This document shows positions 53,896 to 63,237 of a stretch of DNA of 64,000 nt, piece by piece (position 1 is the first letter of the stretch; the number at the start of each line of letters is the position of its first letter). Source of the stretch: Paeniglutamicibacter sp. Y32M11. GTDB taxonomy: Bacteria; Actinomycetota; Actinomycetes; Actinomycetales; Micrococcaceae. The notes below the pieces were generated by a model that saw only the letters and a list, made by a program, of their open reading frames with translations, did not search any database and had not been told where the DNA came from. Location of the stretch: assembly GCF_019285735.1 (NCBI RefSeq), contig NZ_CP079107.1, positions 1,984,001 through 2,048,000 on the forward strand, given 5' to 3'. A program made the position numbers and the translations under genes.

Positions 53896-54072
53896 ATGCC
53901 CAATCTGCTCAGCCCGTTTGGCGAACCCAGCAGCCGAAGTGGGAAACAGCAAGTCAAACGGGCAGATAATGTGGCCCATCCTATGCTGCTCATTGAAGCT
54001 GCAAGCGATCACCCAAGCGGTAGTGGAACGACCGAATCCGGTCGGGCAACCACCGTGGATACGGACGTGTAG
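53896..54072 (+). CDS. Possible small hydrophilic protein
   Basis: 58 residues (MPNLLSPFGEPSSRSGKQQV ... TTESGRATTVDTDV) with a strong GGAGGG before the ATG, 51 bases after the CDGSH gene, perhaps in the same transcript. No family is recognised. The rest of 53845-54270 shows no gene. Confidence 0.4.
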   Translation: MPNLLSPFGEPSSRSGKQQVKRADNVAHPMLLIEAASDHPSGSGTTESGRATTVDTDV

Positions 54073-54270
54073 TCCCTCCGCGCGACACAACGAGGGCGTG
54101 GTTCGCGACCCGGATCGCGCAGGCAGGACCAACAAGAGTCAATAGGCCGGTCAAGGGGCAATAGTTAGAATCGCGTACCTCGCCGGAGCGTCCCGAGACA
54201 GACAGTCTCACCGCAGTCAATAAGAGTCTCACCCACCGTTTTCCTGAATTCTACTTTTGGAGGGTTTCCG

Positions 54271-55353
54271 ATGAGCACCTTTGGCATTGAAGAAGAATTT
54301 TTCCTGCTTCACCCGGAAACGGGGTTGCCGGCGGTCCCTGATGCTGCTGCTTCCAACATGCTGATGTCCATCAATGCCGCAGGAAATGCCACCCAGCCTG
54401 AATTCCTGGCATGCCAAGTCGAATCCGCAACCCCGGTGTGCTCGGACGGTGCTGGAGCGTTGGCATTGTTGCGCGAATTCCGCAAGGAACTGGCACGCAC
54501 CGTGCAAGGCCTAGATCTTATGCCCGTGAGCTTGGGAACCGTCCCACTGATCCCTGCTCAGGCGGCGAGGATCGCCGATGAGCAACGCTACCTTCGGCTC
54601 CACGAGTTTCTTCCGGGGATCAGTAGCGATCAATACGTTTCTGGCCTGCACATCCATGTGTCCATACCCGATCCCGAATCCGGTGTCGTGGCGCTGAATG
54701 GGCTGCGCCCTTGGCTACCGCTGCTGATGGCGATTGGGGCGAACTCGCCGTTCTGGCGCGGTGCGGACACCGGTTTCGCCTCTTGGCGGAGCATCCATTA
54801 CCGGCGTTGGTCCGTGCAAGGCTTGCAACCTCATTTTGCAGATGCCCGTGACTATGAAAACAGGGTGGCTTCACTGCTTTCCTCGGATGTTGTCTTGGAT
54901 AACGGACACATCGGATGGGCGGCACGCTTGTCCACGCGGTATCCCACCGTTGAGATCCGGATCTCCGATGCCCAATTGCGTTCCGAGGACTCGGTATTGC
55001 TGGCGCTAATTGTGCGGGCGCTGGTTGACACCTGCCTACACACCAAACCATCGGACGAAAACCTGCTTCCAGAGGTGCTCGATCTCGCCTACTGGCAAGC
55101 GGCCAAACACGGAATGGAGGGCAACCAAGTACTCCCAGCTTCCGGGCACGCAATCACCACAGATCTCCTGCTCACGGAGTTACTGAACCATATTCAGGGT
55201 GCTTTGGCCCGCAATGGAGACAGCGACTTCGTCGTCTCCGGATTCGAACGCTTGGCGCGGGTCGGCAATGGTGCCCGTCGACAGCGGGAAAGCTTCGCTC
55301 AAGGTGGTCTCCGACAGGTGATTGACGACGCGAACCAGGAACTGACGGCCTAA
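54271..55353 (+). CDS. YbdK-type carboxylate-amine / glutamate-cysteine ligase
   Basis: 360 residues behind GGAGG. It starts FGIEEEFFLLHPETGLP, the GIEEE glutamates of the GCS2 family, with SGLHIHVSIPD metal/ATP-site residues, GANSPFWRGADTGFASWRS and PTVEIRISDAQ. The family makes weak gamma-glutamylcysteine ligase activity in E. coli YbdK; in a mycothiol-producing lineage the physiological product is uncertain. Confidence 0.94.
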   Translation: MSTFGIEEEFFLLHPETGLPAVPDAAASNMLMSINAAGNATQPEFLACQVESATPVCSDGAGALALLREFRKELARTVQGLDLMPVSLGTVPLIPAQAARIADEQRYLRLHEFLPGISSDQYVSGLHIHVSIPDPESGVVALNGLRPWLPLLMAIGANSPFWRGADTGFASWRSIHYRRWSVQGLQPHFADARDYENRVASLLSSDVVLDNGHIGWAARLSTRYPTVEIRISDAQLRSEDSVLLALIVRALVDTCLHTKPSDENLLPEVLDLAYWQAAKHGMEGNQVLPASGHAITTDLLLTELLNHIQGALARNGDSDFVVSGFERLARVGNGARRQRESFAQGGLRQVIDDANQELTA

Positions 55354-55714
55354 ACCTTCTGACGGTCGCTGGCATGCGTATCACCCCTTAACGCTACGCG
55401 CTGCCGCCTCGGCTGGGTACGTATGCCCGGCAACCTCTGGCCAGCACGCACCATCATTCGAGACCCCGAAAACGGACGTCGGGCAATGTCGGCGCGCCCA
55501 GCGTTCACCCGCAAGGGGCCGGCACGGCCTCTCGCGGCAGATCCATTCAGTTAAGGCGATAACCTTCAGGGGGCGTCGCCGATTCCTCACTGTTTGCCAG
55601 GCGAAGGAGGAGTGGCCCATGCGGAAAAAGTAGCGAATCTCAACTGCCGCAATATTCAAGCATGTGGGGAGCCTGCGCTCTGGCGCCAGCTAACCTGAGG
55701 GGCACACTGGAGTC
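55354..55714. other. No gene seen
   Basis: The long minus-strand frame 55659-55381 has poor composition (many Arg, Cys and Trp) and no ribosome site. Confidence 0.5.
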
Positions 55715-56329
55715 ATGCCCGATGCGTCCATGAATGCCCTCATCCTCGTATGCACGCTCTCGGCGTCGCCATGGCCGTCCAGCACCCACCTGCTGGCAAG
55801 CCAAGTCGCCGACGAATTTGCATCGCGAGGGGTACAAAGTGAGATACTGCGCCTCGCCGATCATGATGTTAAACCAGGGGTTCAGATCGATATGGGAGAT
55901 GGGGATGCCTGGCCCGCGATTCGGAAAAAACTGTTGGGCTCACAAATACTGGTGCTTGCCACCCCGATCTGGGTGGGTCACCCCTCCAGCTTGGCTCAGA
56001 GGGTGCTGGAGAGACTGGACGCCGAACTGTCCCAGACCGATGGACAGGGCCGACCCATCCTGTTTGACAAGGTCGCCATGGTTGCCGTCGTGGGAAACGA
56101 AGACGGTGCACACCATGTCATCGCGGATCTTTCCCAAGGGCTGGGCGAAGTCGGGTTCACAGTCCCCGCCCAAGGTGCAACTTATTGGGTGGGAGAAGCG
56201 ATGCACACCACCGATTACCAGGACTTGGACAGTACCCCCGAGGTGACTGCGAATGCAACGCGCATATCGGTTCGCAACACCGTACATCTGGCAGTCCTCC
56301 TAAACAACCAGCCTTACCCGCCTAGCTAA
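55715..56329 (+). CDS. Flavodoxin-fold NAD(P)H-dependent oxidoreductase
   Basis: 204 residues: a first strand NALILVCTLSASPWPSSTHL, AIRKKLLGSQILVLATPIWV with GHPSSLAQRVLERLDAEL (FMN-binding loop), and a VAMVAVVGNEDGAHHVIADL strand. This is the flavodoxin family NADPH:quinone or FMN reductase group. A second ATG five codons in is possible, as the first has GGAG only two bases away. It is followed by a hairpin that overlaps the stop. Confidence 0.9.
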   Translation: MPDASMNALILVCTLSASPWPSSTHLLASQVADEFASRGVQSEILRLADHDVKPGVQIDMGDGDAWPAIRKKLLGSQILVLATPIWVGHPSSLAQRVLERLDAELSQTDGQGRPILFDKVAMVAVVGNEDGAHHVIADLSQGLGEVGFTVPAQGATYWVGEAMHTTDYQDLDSTPEVTANATRISVRNTVHLAVLLNNQPYPPS

Positions 56330-56335
56330 GGCGGG
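56317..56335 (+). terminator. Hairpin overlapping the flavodoxin-fold gene stop
   Basis: CCCGCCT-AGCTA-AGGCGGG, a perfect 7-bp stem that includes the stop codon. No T-run follows. Confidence 0.45.
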
Positions 56336-56602
56336 GCCATCCACTCACTGGTGATGGTGGACCAGCGTTCGACAAGTTTTCCTGCCCACCAGGCCGCCTA
56401 CCAGAGCGCATGCGATCGCCTCGAAACCTTGGAGCGGCTCTGCGGCGAAACGAAGTCACTGACGCATGACCCATTCACAAGCTATGTCGACAGCGAGGAG
56501 ACCAGAGCGCGGCCTACGGATGCACTGTCGATGGGCGCGAAGAGGCTGAAGAGGCTGAAGAGCAACACTCCATGGGAAGGGGATCCCAATTGGGATGATA
56601 GG

Positions 56603-57907
56603 CTAAATGGAAGTTTTCGGGGCCTGATTCCCGTCTCCGAAACGCCGAAATGCCTCGTGCCGGCGAAGCTTGTCAAGCCTGTTAATGAGGGGCGAGGCCG
56701 TCGCCCCATGCAGCACAACGGACATCGCAACCACCAGTCCCAGCACGGCCCATAGGCGCTCCGCTTGGCCGACGAAGGCACCGGCTTCCAAGGCGTAGGC
56801 GAGATAGTAGAAGGAACCAATCCCGCGAATGCCGAAGAATGCGAGGGCGGTGCGCTCCCACGGGCCGGTCTTTCCGCCGCTCAGCGCGATCCAGCCGGAT
56901 AGTGGACGGACCAGGAGTAGGAAGGCCAAGGCAACGATGACATCGGGCCAGCCAATCCCGGCGAACAGTCCTCGCGCTATCGCGCCTCCGAATAGAACCA
57001 AGACGAAGACGGTCATCAGGCGTTCCAACTGCTTGATGTAGCCATGTAAGACCTGGTGGTAGCCATGGGTACGCTCGGCCGCCCGGATCGTTGCTGCGCA
57101 GATGAACACAGCGATGAAGCCGTAGCCCTCGAGCATTTCCGCAGTTCCATAGGCGAGAAACGTCGCGGCCAGAGCCACGAACCCCTCCGCGTGTTCGGCA
57201 AGTCTGGCGGCTTTGAGCCGTGAGCTGAAGAACACCGTAGCCAAAAGCTTGCCCGTGGCCCATCCCATTAGGACACCAACTCCGATCCGCCACAGTACGT
57301 CGATGGCGACCCACTCCGGAAACCAGGCCCCGGAGCTGTAGCCGGCCAAACTCAGGGCGATAGCCAAGTAAACAAACGGGAATGCGAGGCCATCATTGAG
57401 GCCGGCTTCGGAGGTGAGGCCAAACCGGATCTCGTCTTCTTGCCCCATCTTTTCTTCCTCGTCCGCGGGTTCACCGACTTGCACCTCTGCAGCCAGCACG
57501 GGGTCCGTGGGAGCTAGCGCGGAGGCAAGCAATAGGGCGCCTGCTAAACCTAGGCCGAGCAACCATAACCCCAGCAGTGTCAGGGCAATGATGCACAGTG
57601 GCATTGCCACACCGATCATGCGCCATGTTGTCGCCCACCGACGCAACCCCATCGGACGGTCTAGTGCAAGGCCGGCACCCATGAGCGAAACAATGACACA
57701 CACCTCGGTGAGGTGCATCGTGAATTGTTGGTGCTGGACGGGGTCGGGGGTAGGAAGTACATCCAAGAGGCCGAATGCCAGAGCTCCGGCAGCCAAAAAA
57801 ACCATCGGCATCGAGATTGGAGCGCGCTTCAGTATGCGGGGGAGTACCGCGGCGGCGAAGACAGCAGCACCTGCTGCCGCGTAAACGATGCTGGGTGCTT
57901 CGAACAC
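56603..57907 (-). CDS. CPA1-type cation:proton antiporter
   Basis: 434 residues from a GTG at 57907 with AAGGA upstream; the frame extends to 57976. About 12 helices, with LASALAPTDPVLAAEVQVG (discontinuous helix) and a FGLTSEAGLNDGLAFPFVYL segment carrying the SEAGLND signature of NhaP-like Na+(K+)/H+ antiporters. It exports monovalent cations in exchange for protons, supporting pH and salt tolerance. No C-terminal RCK domain follows. Confidence 0.93.
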   Translation of the reverse strand: MFEAPSIVYAAAGAAVFAAAVLPRILKRAPISMPMVFLAAGALAFGLLDVLPTPDPVQHQQFTMHLTEVCVIVSLMGAGLALDRPMGLRRWATTWRMIGVAMPLCIIALTLLGLWLLGLGLAGALLLASALAPTDPVLAAEVQVGEPADEEEKMGQEDEIRFGLTSEAGLNDGLAFPFVYLAIALSLAGYSSGAWFPEWVAIDVLWRIGVGVLMGWATGKLLATVFFSSRLKAARLAEHAEGFVALAATFLAYGTAEMLEGYGFIAVFICAATIRAAERTHGYHQVLHGYIKQLERLMTVFVLVLFGGAIARGLFAGIGWPDVIVALAFLLLVRPLSGWIALSGGKTGPWERTALAFFGIRGIGSFYYLAYALEAGAFVGQAERLWAVLGLVVAMSVVLHGATASPLINRLDKLRRHEAFRRFGDGNQAPKTSI

Positions 57908-58069
57908 TGGAGGTCCTTCCCAATCATGTCTGGTGCCGCTGAACAATGTGCCAAGACACCGAATCTGCCGCAGCAAACTCAGGTTGCCATCGGCCCCCTA
58001 AAAGCGAGGGCAAACCGGCTGCTGCGGATAATAAACCCCACGTAGTTTCGAGCGCACTAGCCTCAGACC

Positions 58070-58270
58070 TCAGTTAGGCCGTTGCGCTGGCTGGGCATTG
58101 GCTTCGGGCTTGGCAAAGGGACGGGGGTTTGGCGGTGGATCAGGAATGTGGTCTGGCCCCGGTGGCGGTGGAGGTAAAGGCCCCGGGCGCGGTCCTGGGC
58201 CAGGAAACGGTTGGGAAGGGAATCCGAAATGGCCAGTAATGCGGGTGGCGGTGCATGCGTCTTCTGCCAC
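58070..58270 (-). CDS. Proline-rich small protein
   Basis: 66 residues from a GTG; residues 17-50 are mostly Pro and Gly (FPSQPFPGPGPRPGPLPPPP). No ribosome site or family is seen. The complementary strand gives a Gly-rich frame that I take as its shadow. A real disordered protein or a chance low-complexity frame are both possible. Confidence 0.35.
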   Translation of the reverse strand: MAEDACTATRITGHFGFPSQPFPGPGPRPGPLPPPPPGPDHIPDPPPNPRPFAKPEANAQPAQRPN

Positions 58271-58459
58271 TGTGGCAGGGATTGCCCATTATCAACGATA
58301 TTGTGGGTTATTTTTCGAAATCTCGCCATGGAAACTGCTGCTCCTCGGTCAGGGGGGCTGGAAATATCTAGCTCGTTTCACGGTGCGTGAGAGAAAAGTG
58401 AAACGTACAGGTAGGCCCGGTGCCATCGTTCCACGTCGTCGTAATGCGCGTCTAGGTAT

Positions 58460-58648
58460 CTACCGGAGCCGTGGAACGTTCCGCGGATACAACGGAGCTT
58501 GCTGATTTAGGTAGGCGGCGCACTCAAAGTCTTGCCAATCCCGCCCACGTGGGAAGACTCGGATTCTGACCCAGTCTTTCTCGTCTGGGTCCATTTTCTT
58601 ACTCTCGGAGTACCAAGCGACACCATGCCTGTCGAGTAGGGGATTCAC
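58460..58648 (-). CDS. Small hypothetical protein
   Basis: 62 residues from a GTG (NPLLDRHGVAWYSESKKMDP, then DEKDWVRIRVFPRGRDWQDF and ECAAYLNQQ), with coding-like composition; the open frame extends upstream by 15 codons without a stop. No family is recognised and no strong ribosome site is seen. Confidence 0.4.
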   Translation of the reverse strand: MNPLLDRHGVAWYSESKKMDPDEKDWVRIRVFPRGRDWQDFECAAYLNQQAPLYPRNVPRLR

Positions 58649-59499
58649 GGCAGTCGGGGTGTCCGCCTGGTACTGCGGGGATCGCCTACCTGCTACATGA
58701 AAAATGTTGTGCTATTCCCATCTTGAACCGGGCTGCGACCGGTCGCCCAGTCATGGGTGATGCAGGCCGATACTTTATTCCTATCCGCAACGAGGCAGTT
58801 AATGGCCAACCTCCACCCGCTGACCCAAGGGTGTGCAAGCGTCTTGATCGAACGGTTTACGGCCCTCTATTTGTCATTTGTAGCTTCGCGGGGTCTGTAA
58901 GAGAAATGCTTGCTTCCATCGTGGCCGGAACGAGTCTCCACGTGAGTAGCATGCGCCGTAGCTTGGGATGTAGTCGATCATTTCTTCCTTCCGCGTTCCC
59001 GCAGCGGGAAAGGTTCCGTCCACTGGCCTGTTCCCTGCCGGATTATCCTGCGCGGGTCCGGGGTCTTAGCCCCGGCGCCCCGGTCGGCTTCAGGACGTGG
59101 TCGGTGTGCTCTCTCCAGAGGTCCGCGTTTTCACCCTCGAGGTCTCTCGCCCGTTGCGGGCCGATCGTGGCGGTCTGGCACCGTGTTCGTTCCACGAGCC
59201 GGTCGATACCAAGACAGGCCCTCGACAAGAAACGAAACAGTGTTGTTTATGGCCAGATATCCAAGAGACTCTGAGGCGGCAGGCTGTCATTTCGGGAAAC
59301 AACTGCGCTGTGTGTTGTCTTCACATCTACCGGAGATTTTTGGCTTCGGGACCGTCCGTAGGCGCTATGCGAAAACTTGAGGCAATCGGTAATCCCTAGG
59401 GCGATGCCCCAACAGCCCTTCGATTCCTATGTGCTGGATATGGGATGCGGAAGAGGAAGGTTCTCGGACGCCCCATGGTGGCAAGCCGGGGAAATGAGT
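58649..59499. other. Gene-poor stretch
   Basis: A minus-strand frame at 59228-59043 reads RARDLEGENADLWREHTDHV, somewhat like the coiled coil of an IS3-type OrfA, but is too short to call. The long plus frame 58723-59274 has poor composition and is rejected. Confidence 0.4.
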
Positions 59500-59530
59500 G
59501 GTGGCTCCAACCGAGAGGGTTGGAGCCACC
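59500..59530 (-). terminator. Terminator of the GlsB-like gene
   Basis: A perfect 13-bp stem GGTGGCTCCAACC / GGTTGGAGCCACC with a 5-base loop, 11 bases after the stop of the minus-strand gene. Confidence 0.75.
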
Positions 59531-59541
59531 ACCTGCGCAAT

Positions 59542-59802
59542 CTAGGCCCTTTTGCGCGTCAACAATCCCCAAATAACGAGGACGACTAACGAACCACCGA
59601 TTGCCAGTAGCCACGTCGACAGTGACCAGAACTCGTTGATATTCACGTGGAACAGCGCGGAGCCGATCCAGCCACCGACCACTGCACCAACAACTCCGAG
59701 TAACAGGGTGGCCAACCAGCCGCCACCCTGTTCCCCTGGCTTGATTGCTTTCGCAATCGCCCCGGCAATCAGGCCCAAAACAATCCAACCAATGAATCCC
59801 AT
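59542..59802 (-). CDS. GlsB/YeaQ/YmgE family stress membrane protein
   Basis: 86 residues from the ATG at 59802, preceded by CGGAGA; the frame upstream is not used. Three helices: FIGWIVLGLIAGAIAKAI, GGGWLATLLLGVVGAVVGGW and WLLAIGGSLVVLVIWGLL, with the KPG..GGG loop of the family. It is a general-stress-associated inner-membrane protein of unknown mechanism. Confidence 0.94.
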   Translation of the reverse strand: MGFIGWIVLGLIAGAIAKAIKPGEQGGGWLATLLLGVVGAVVGGWIGSALFHVNINEFWSLSTWLLAIGGSLVVLVIWGLLTRKRA

Positions 59803-59864
59803 GACTTTTCTCCGTTCGGATGAAGTGACGTCGTTCAGCATCTGGATGTGGATGCACGCCAAAC

Positions 59865-59895
59865 ATCATACAACTTTGCGGATTCTTCAGGTCAA
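59865..59895 (-). promoter_or_regulatory. Promoter of the GlsB-like gene
   Basis: On the minus strand TTGACC (59895-59890) is followed by 17 bases and TGTATG (59872-59867), or 19 bases and TATGAT (59870-59865). It is a housekeeping-type promoter 63 bases ahead of the ATG. Confidence 0.55.
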
Positions 59896-60182
59896 CTGCT
59901 CGATATCTCCTAACATTGATGCCCTGAGTGAAGCACCTTGCGAAGGGGAAAGATGCAGATGCCCGAGGAGTTCGCCGGTAGGTAGTACCTTGGCGCAGCG
60001 ACGACTGTGTTGGGCAGGGACCTGCGTGGGTGGGACGGGCACGATGGGCAGGTAGGCGAAGAATGAGGTGCCTATCGGAAGCGCTGAGACTGTGCGGCGA
60101 TCGGTGAGGCCTTCAGGTTGCGCTTGTAACGGTTCCAGCGCAAACCACATGGGTAAAGGTTTTCTTGACCTAGGAAAACTCT

Positions 60183-60401
60183 CTATTCCTGATGGCCCTG
60201 ATCTCCACTCATTGATCCTTCTGCGGGCGGCGTTTCACCGGGAGGTACTCCACCGCCCGGCTCCAAACCGGTGACGTTTCCCTGCAACGGATCGGGGTTG
60301 GGCCCTGCGAGCTCTTCCCGAGGATTCTCGTCCGACATCTCATTCTCGTGTTTTTCTTGGTCCTGCATCTCGCCATCTCGAGGTGCTGTCGAATCTCCCA
60401 C
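60183..60401 (-). CDS. DUF6480-like small protein
   Basis: 72 residues from a GTG with AGGAGA ten bases upstream. The second half ends [20 protein letters not shown] then SGDQ, the core of DUF6480 proteins (short, Pro/Gly-rich, usually with NPDP before it, also present here). The first half is charged and probably disordered. The function is unknown. Confidence 0.75.
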   Translation of the reverse strand: MGDSTAPRDGEMQDQEKHENEMSDENPREELAGPNPDPLQGNVTGLEPGGGVPPGETPPAEGSMSGDQGHQE

Positions 60402-60446
60402 GATATTCTCCTAGCGTTCGATATGTTTCCGTGCGGGTATCGTAAA

Positions 60447-60780
60447 TCAGCCTTCGCTTTCGGGCAAGACTATGGCAGAGCAGTCCAAAATTTCTGCCAC
60501 TTGCTTCCGGACCATGTGCGGTATGGGATGAATAATCCGCTTAATCTCGAAGGGGCTCCAGGTTCCAGGTTCCGGGTTCAGGGCGTTGGGCTCCCAAGTC
60601 ACTGCGCCGACACCAGTGACGTCCTTGGCGGTGACGAGCCACTGATTCTTCGCCCGTCACGGCACTGGTCAGGGAGAGCCTGGACTCGCCCTGACCCTCT
60701 TGGTCCTCATGAACGAAACGATCGAGCCGCAAATCGTGCCAGTCTCCAGCTTCTGTGAAGGACGATGACTGAAATTCCAC
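60447..60780 (-). pseudogene. Frameshifted hypothetical gene
   Basis: The first frame (GTG at 60780) reads FTEAGDWHDLRLDRFVHEDQ and ESRLSLTSAVTGE. Then the coding character moves to another frame: QWLVTAKDVTGVGAVTWEPN, ALNPEPGTWSPFEIKRIIHP and MVRKQVAEILDCSAIV, ending at TGA 60449-60447. Both parts look strongly coding, so an indel near 60650 is likely. A joined product would be about 110 residues. The family is not recognised. Confidence 0.5.
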
Positions 60781-60992
60781 GGTTGATTTTTGAGACCGTG
60801 GCAGATCCCTGCACGCGGTGTGAAGCGCCGAATTTCCTGTGGCTACCAGTTGTCATCTTTGGCCTGACGGTCTATTCCGTCATCGGCTGCCGCCCGATCG
60901 GGGATCGGGCGGAAGGTACTGCCGAAGCACGGCCTAGGAGCCGTTCGTGACTTCGGGGCAGCCGGTTACTGGATCCGGGGTCTGGATCGGGA

Positions 60993-61140
60993 TACATGGG
61001 TTCAGTGGATTATTGGGATCGCTCCCTGCAGAATTGGCAATCCGAATTCTTGGCAGTGGGCTGCATGGTCATGCTCTCCATTTTCTTGAGACAGTGGTGA
61101 CCGGCAGAATCCAAGCCTGTCGGAGCGCTTCGGCGGAGAC
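60993..61140 (+). pseudogene. Decayed fragment of a DUF6766 gene
   Basis: Plus-strand translation from 60993 gives YMGSVDYWDRSLQNWQSEFL, AVGCMVMLSIFLRQW, then TGA, then PAESKPVGAL. This closely matches the C-terminal half of the DUF6766 protein at 37543-38220 (YITSADFWDRTLQNWQSEFL, AVGSMVALSIYLRQRGSAESKPVG). The start and first half are missing and there is an internal stop. It is a gene relic. Confidence 0.75.
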
Positions 61141-61444
61141 CTCCACGGAAGACAACTGACAAGCTTAGACAGCTTCTAGAGCCCAGCCCCGTTGACGGCC
61201 AGTGGCCCGGAGAAAGCCGCCGCCGGACCCAACGCGAGTACACCGATTGTCAAAAAGGAGCGCAGAATATTGACCTAAAGCACACTTCGCGACATGGTGG
61301 ATATCAGGCCTTGTTCATTGAGGATGATCGCAACAAAGCGACTATCCGGGCCTTGAGGTTCAGACCCGTCAGGGTTTCATACCTCTCCCACCGCACGTAT
61401 CCGACCTGTAAATCCGGATTTCCGGACGATGAAAGGAATACAAC

Positions 61445-61627
61445 ATGACTGATCCAACGCCTGAGGAAATCTCTGCTGCGAAGTCTGCAGAGAAGCAGAA
61501 AGCCCAAGAAACAGACAAAATTTCTGATCCCGCCCTCAATACCCAGAAGGGTCATGACTGGAGCGATGAAGGTGGAGCCACCGAGGACGGTCCCGCCACG
61601 GGAAACGAAGCCGCTCCGGGTCGTTAG
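61445..61627 (+). CDS. Small charged hypothetical protein
   Basis: 60 residues (MTDPTPEEISAAKSAEKQKA ... DEGGATEDGPATGNEAAPGR), hydrophilic and probably disordered, behind AAAGGAA. It resembles other short stress-region proteins in composition. A small hairpin (GGGAG-N8-CTCCC, 61640-61657) follows the stop. No family is recognised. Nothing is seen in 61141-61444 apart from its promoter region. Confidence 0.7.
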   Translation: MTDPTPEEISAAKSAEKQKAQETDKISDPALNTQKGHDWSDEGGATEDGPATGNEAAPGR

Positions 61628-61714
61628 TTCCGGCGTTTCGGGAGCCTTCGGACTCCCTGTCAGCAAAAACCGCTGATCTGAGATTCACTGTTTCGCCTAT
61701 TGAAGGAGCCGCAG

Positions 61715-62641
61715 ATGAGTACCGACAGTTCATTCAACACAACCCCTTCCGAGGGGAACCAGCAGCCAGCAGACCCGACCACCCGGTATCCCAGAATTAG
61801 CCCACCGCAGCAGCACCAGGCACAACCGGGACTCGATTCGAAGCTCGAACCGTTAGCTGACCTAGGTGAGGACTCCTATGTCGGTTCCGGGAAGCTTGCT
61901 GGCCGGCGAGCCCTCATCACCGGAGCCGACTCGGGCATCGGTGCGGCCGTCGCCATTGCTTTTGCCCGCGAAGGAGCCGATATTGCCATGGCCTATCTTC
62001 CAAGTGAAGAATCCGATGCGCAACGAGTTGCCGGGATCCTCAGGACGGAGGGAAGCACCGTGCATCTGCTCCCGGGAGATTTGCTTGAGGCGAACTACCG
62101 CAATGCCCTGGTTCGTGGTGCCGCCGAGGCCCTGGGTGGGCTGGACCTTCTGGTCAACAATGCTGGCAAGCAAGTGAGTGTGGAGAGCCTCGAGGAGTTG
62201 AGCGACGACCAACTCCTAGCGACCTATCAGGTGAACATCCTGTCGATGTTTACGCTGAGTCGGGAAGCGCTGAGCTACCTCCAGCCAGGGTCAAGCATCA
62301 TCAATACAACCTCGATCCAGGCCTATGATCCCTCACCCCACCTGCTTGACTATGCCTCCACGAAGGCTGCCATCAACAATTTCACTAAGGGGCTCGCCGC
62401 CCAACTAGCCCCGCGTGGTATCCGGGTTAATGCTGTGGCACCGGGCCCGATTTGGACCCCGCTTCAGCCCAGCAGTGGTCAACCCATCGAAGCTTTGCCG
62501 GAGTTTGGGCATGACACGCCATTGGGCCGTGCCGGCCAACCGGCCGAGCTCGCTCCCGCCTTTGTATTTTTGGCCTCAGACGAGTCAAGTTACGTTATCG
62601 GGGAAACGCTTAACGTTAACGGTGGGAAGGCCAGTCCCTAG
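61715..62641 (+). CDS. SDR family oxidoreductase
   Basis: 308 residues from the ATG at 61715, preceded by GAAGGAG. A 55-residue disordered N-terminal extension (PADPTTRYPRISPPQQHQAQ) precedes the Rossmann core: GADSGIGAAVAIAFAREGAD, LLVNNAGKQ, TTSIQAYDPSPHLLDYASTK (Ser-Tyr-Lys) and VNAVAPGPIWTPL. It is the classical SDR of the YhdF/YhxC group linked to general stress. The substrate is unknown. DUF4235 follows 46 bases later. Confidence 0.94.
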   Translation: MSTDSSFNTTPSEGNQQPADPTTRYPRISPPQQHQAQPGLDSKLEPLADLGEDSYVGSGKLAGRRALITGADSGIGAAVAIAFAREGADIAMAYLPSEESDAQRVAGILRTEGSTVHLLPGDLLEANYRNALVRGAAEALGGLDLLVNNAGKQVSVESLEELSDDQLLATYQVNILSMFTLSREALSYLQPGSSIINTTSIQAYDPSPHLLDYASTKAAINNFTKGLAAQLAPRGIRVNAVAPGPIWTPLQPSSGQPIEALPEFGHDTPLGRAGQPAELAPAFVFLASDESSYVIGETLNVNGGKASP

Positions 62642-62687
62642 ACGGGTTGATCAACGCACACACCGCAAAAGACAGGAGTTGAGAAAC

Positions 62688-62945
62688 ATGAACGTCATTG
62701 CCAAGGCAGTGGGAACCCTTGCTTCATTACTCGCGGGACTTCTGGGAGCTAAGCTCGTTAGCTCCCTGTGGAGACGAACCACGGGAGAAGAACCGCCCAC
62801 GCTGGCGAACCCCGAAGTGCAGCAGCGGGCCAACATTGGCAAAGTTCTAGTCTTTGCCGTGATCTCCGGTGCCAGCGCGTCGGTCATTCAGGCAGTGACC
62901 AAGCGATGGACTAAGAGAATCGGCCGATCTTCGACACCTGCCTGA
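62688..62945 (+). CDS. DUF4235 family membrane protein
   Basis: 85 residues behind ACAGGAG. A first helix (VGTLASLLAGLLGAKLVSSL) with WRRTTGEEPP and a second helix (IGKVLVFAVISGASASVIQA) followed by a KRWTKR basic tail, the DUF4235 layout. It is a membrane protein of unknown function, probably co-transcribed with the SDR. Confidence 0.9.
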   Translation: MNVIAKAVGTLASLLAGLLGAKLVSSLWRRTTGEEPPTLANPEVQQRANIGKVLVFAVISGASASVIQAVTKRWTKRIGRSSTPA

Positions 62946-63069
62946 AGCTTTTCAGAACAGAATCGGTTCTATGCTCATGAGGGAAAAACCGGCCGAAGGT
63001 AGGAAGCTCGCTGGAGGCGAGCCTGTCCCGGCCTCAATCTCTGGGTTAGGCCCGATGAGGGGATGAAGG

Positions 63070-63136
63070 GTGTTGTCGGCGGCAGATGACAAGTCAGTGG
63101 CAAGCCTTAGCGTGTCATCTGCCGCCGGCACGACAC
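63070..63136. repeat. Long inverted repeat
   Basis: A 15-bp perfect stem (63077-63091 with 63113-63127, CGGCGGCAGATGACA) extends outwards by GTGTTGT/ACGACAC with a 2-base bulge to about 22 bp, around a 21-base loop. It could be a terminator for the DUF4235 unit or the stem of a small RNA. Confidence 0.55.
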
Positions 63137-63237
63137 CGGTGTATCCAAGCGGGATGACCCCTTGTGGGTGAACCGGAACGCTTAGGGGAAATTGGTGTTG
63201 ATAAAGAAAACGGACACATCTTATTGAGGAGCTGTCA

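Noticed and set aside
58098-58505. Gly-rich plus-strand protein of 135 residues
   Set aside because: It is the complement of the proline-rich minus-strand frame and runs into Arg-rich sequence. No ribosome site was found, so it is likely a shadow.
59043-59228. IS3-type transposase OrfA
   Set aside because: Only a short coiled-coil-like stretch (LEGENADLW) is seen, with no helix-turn-helix, no OrfB and no terminal inverted repeats.
58723-59274. 183-residue plus-strand frame
   Set aside because: Arg/Ser-rich with no domain. The opposite strand holds a slightly better fragment, but neither is convincing.
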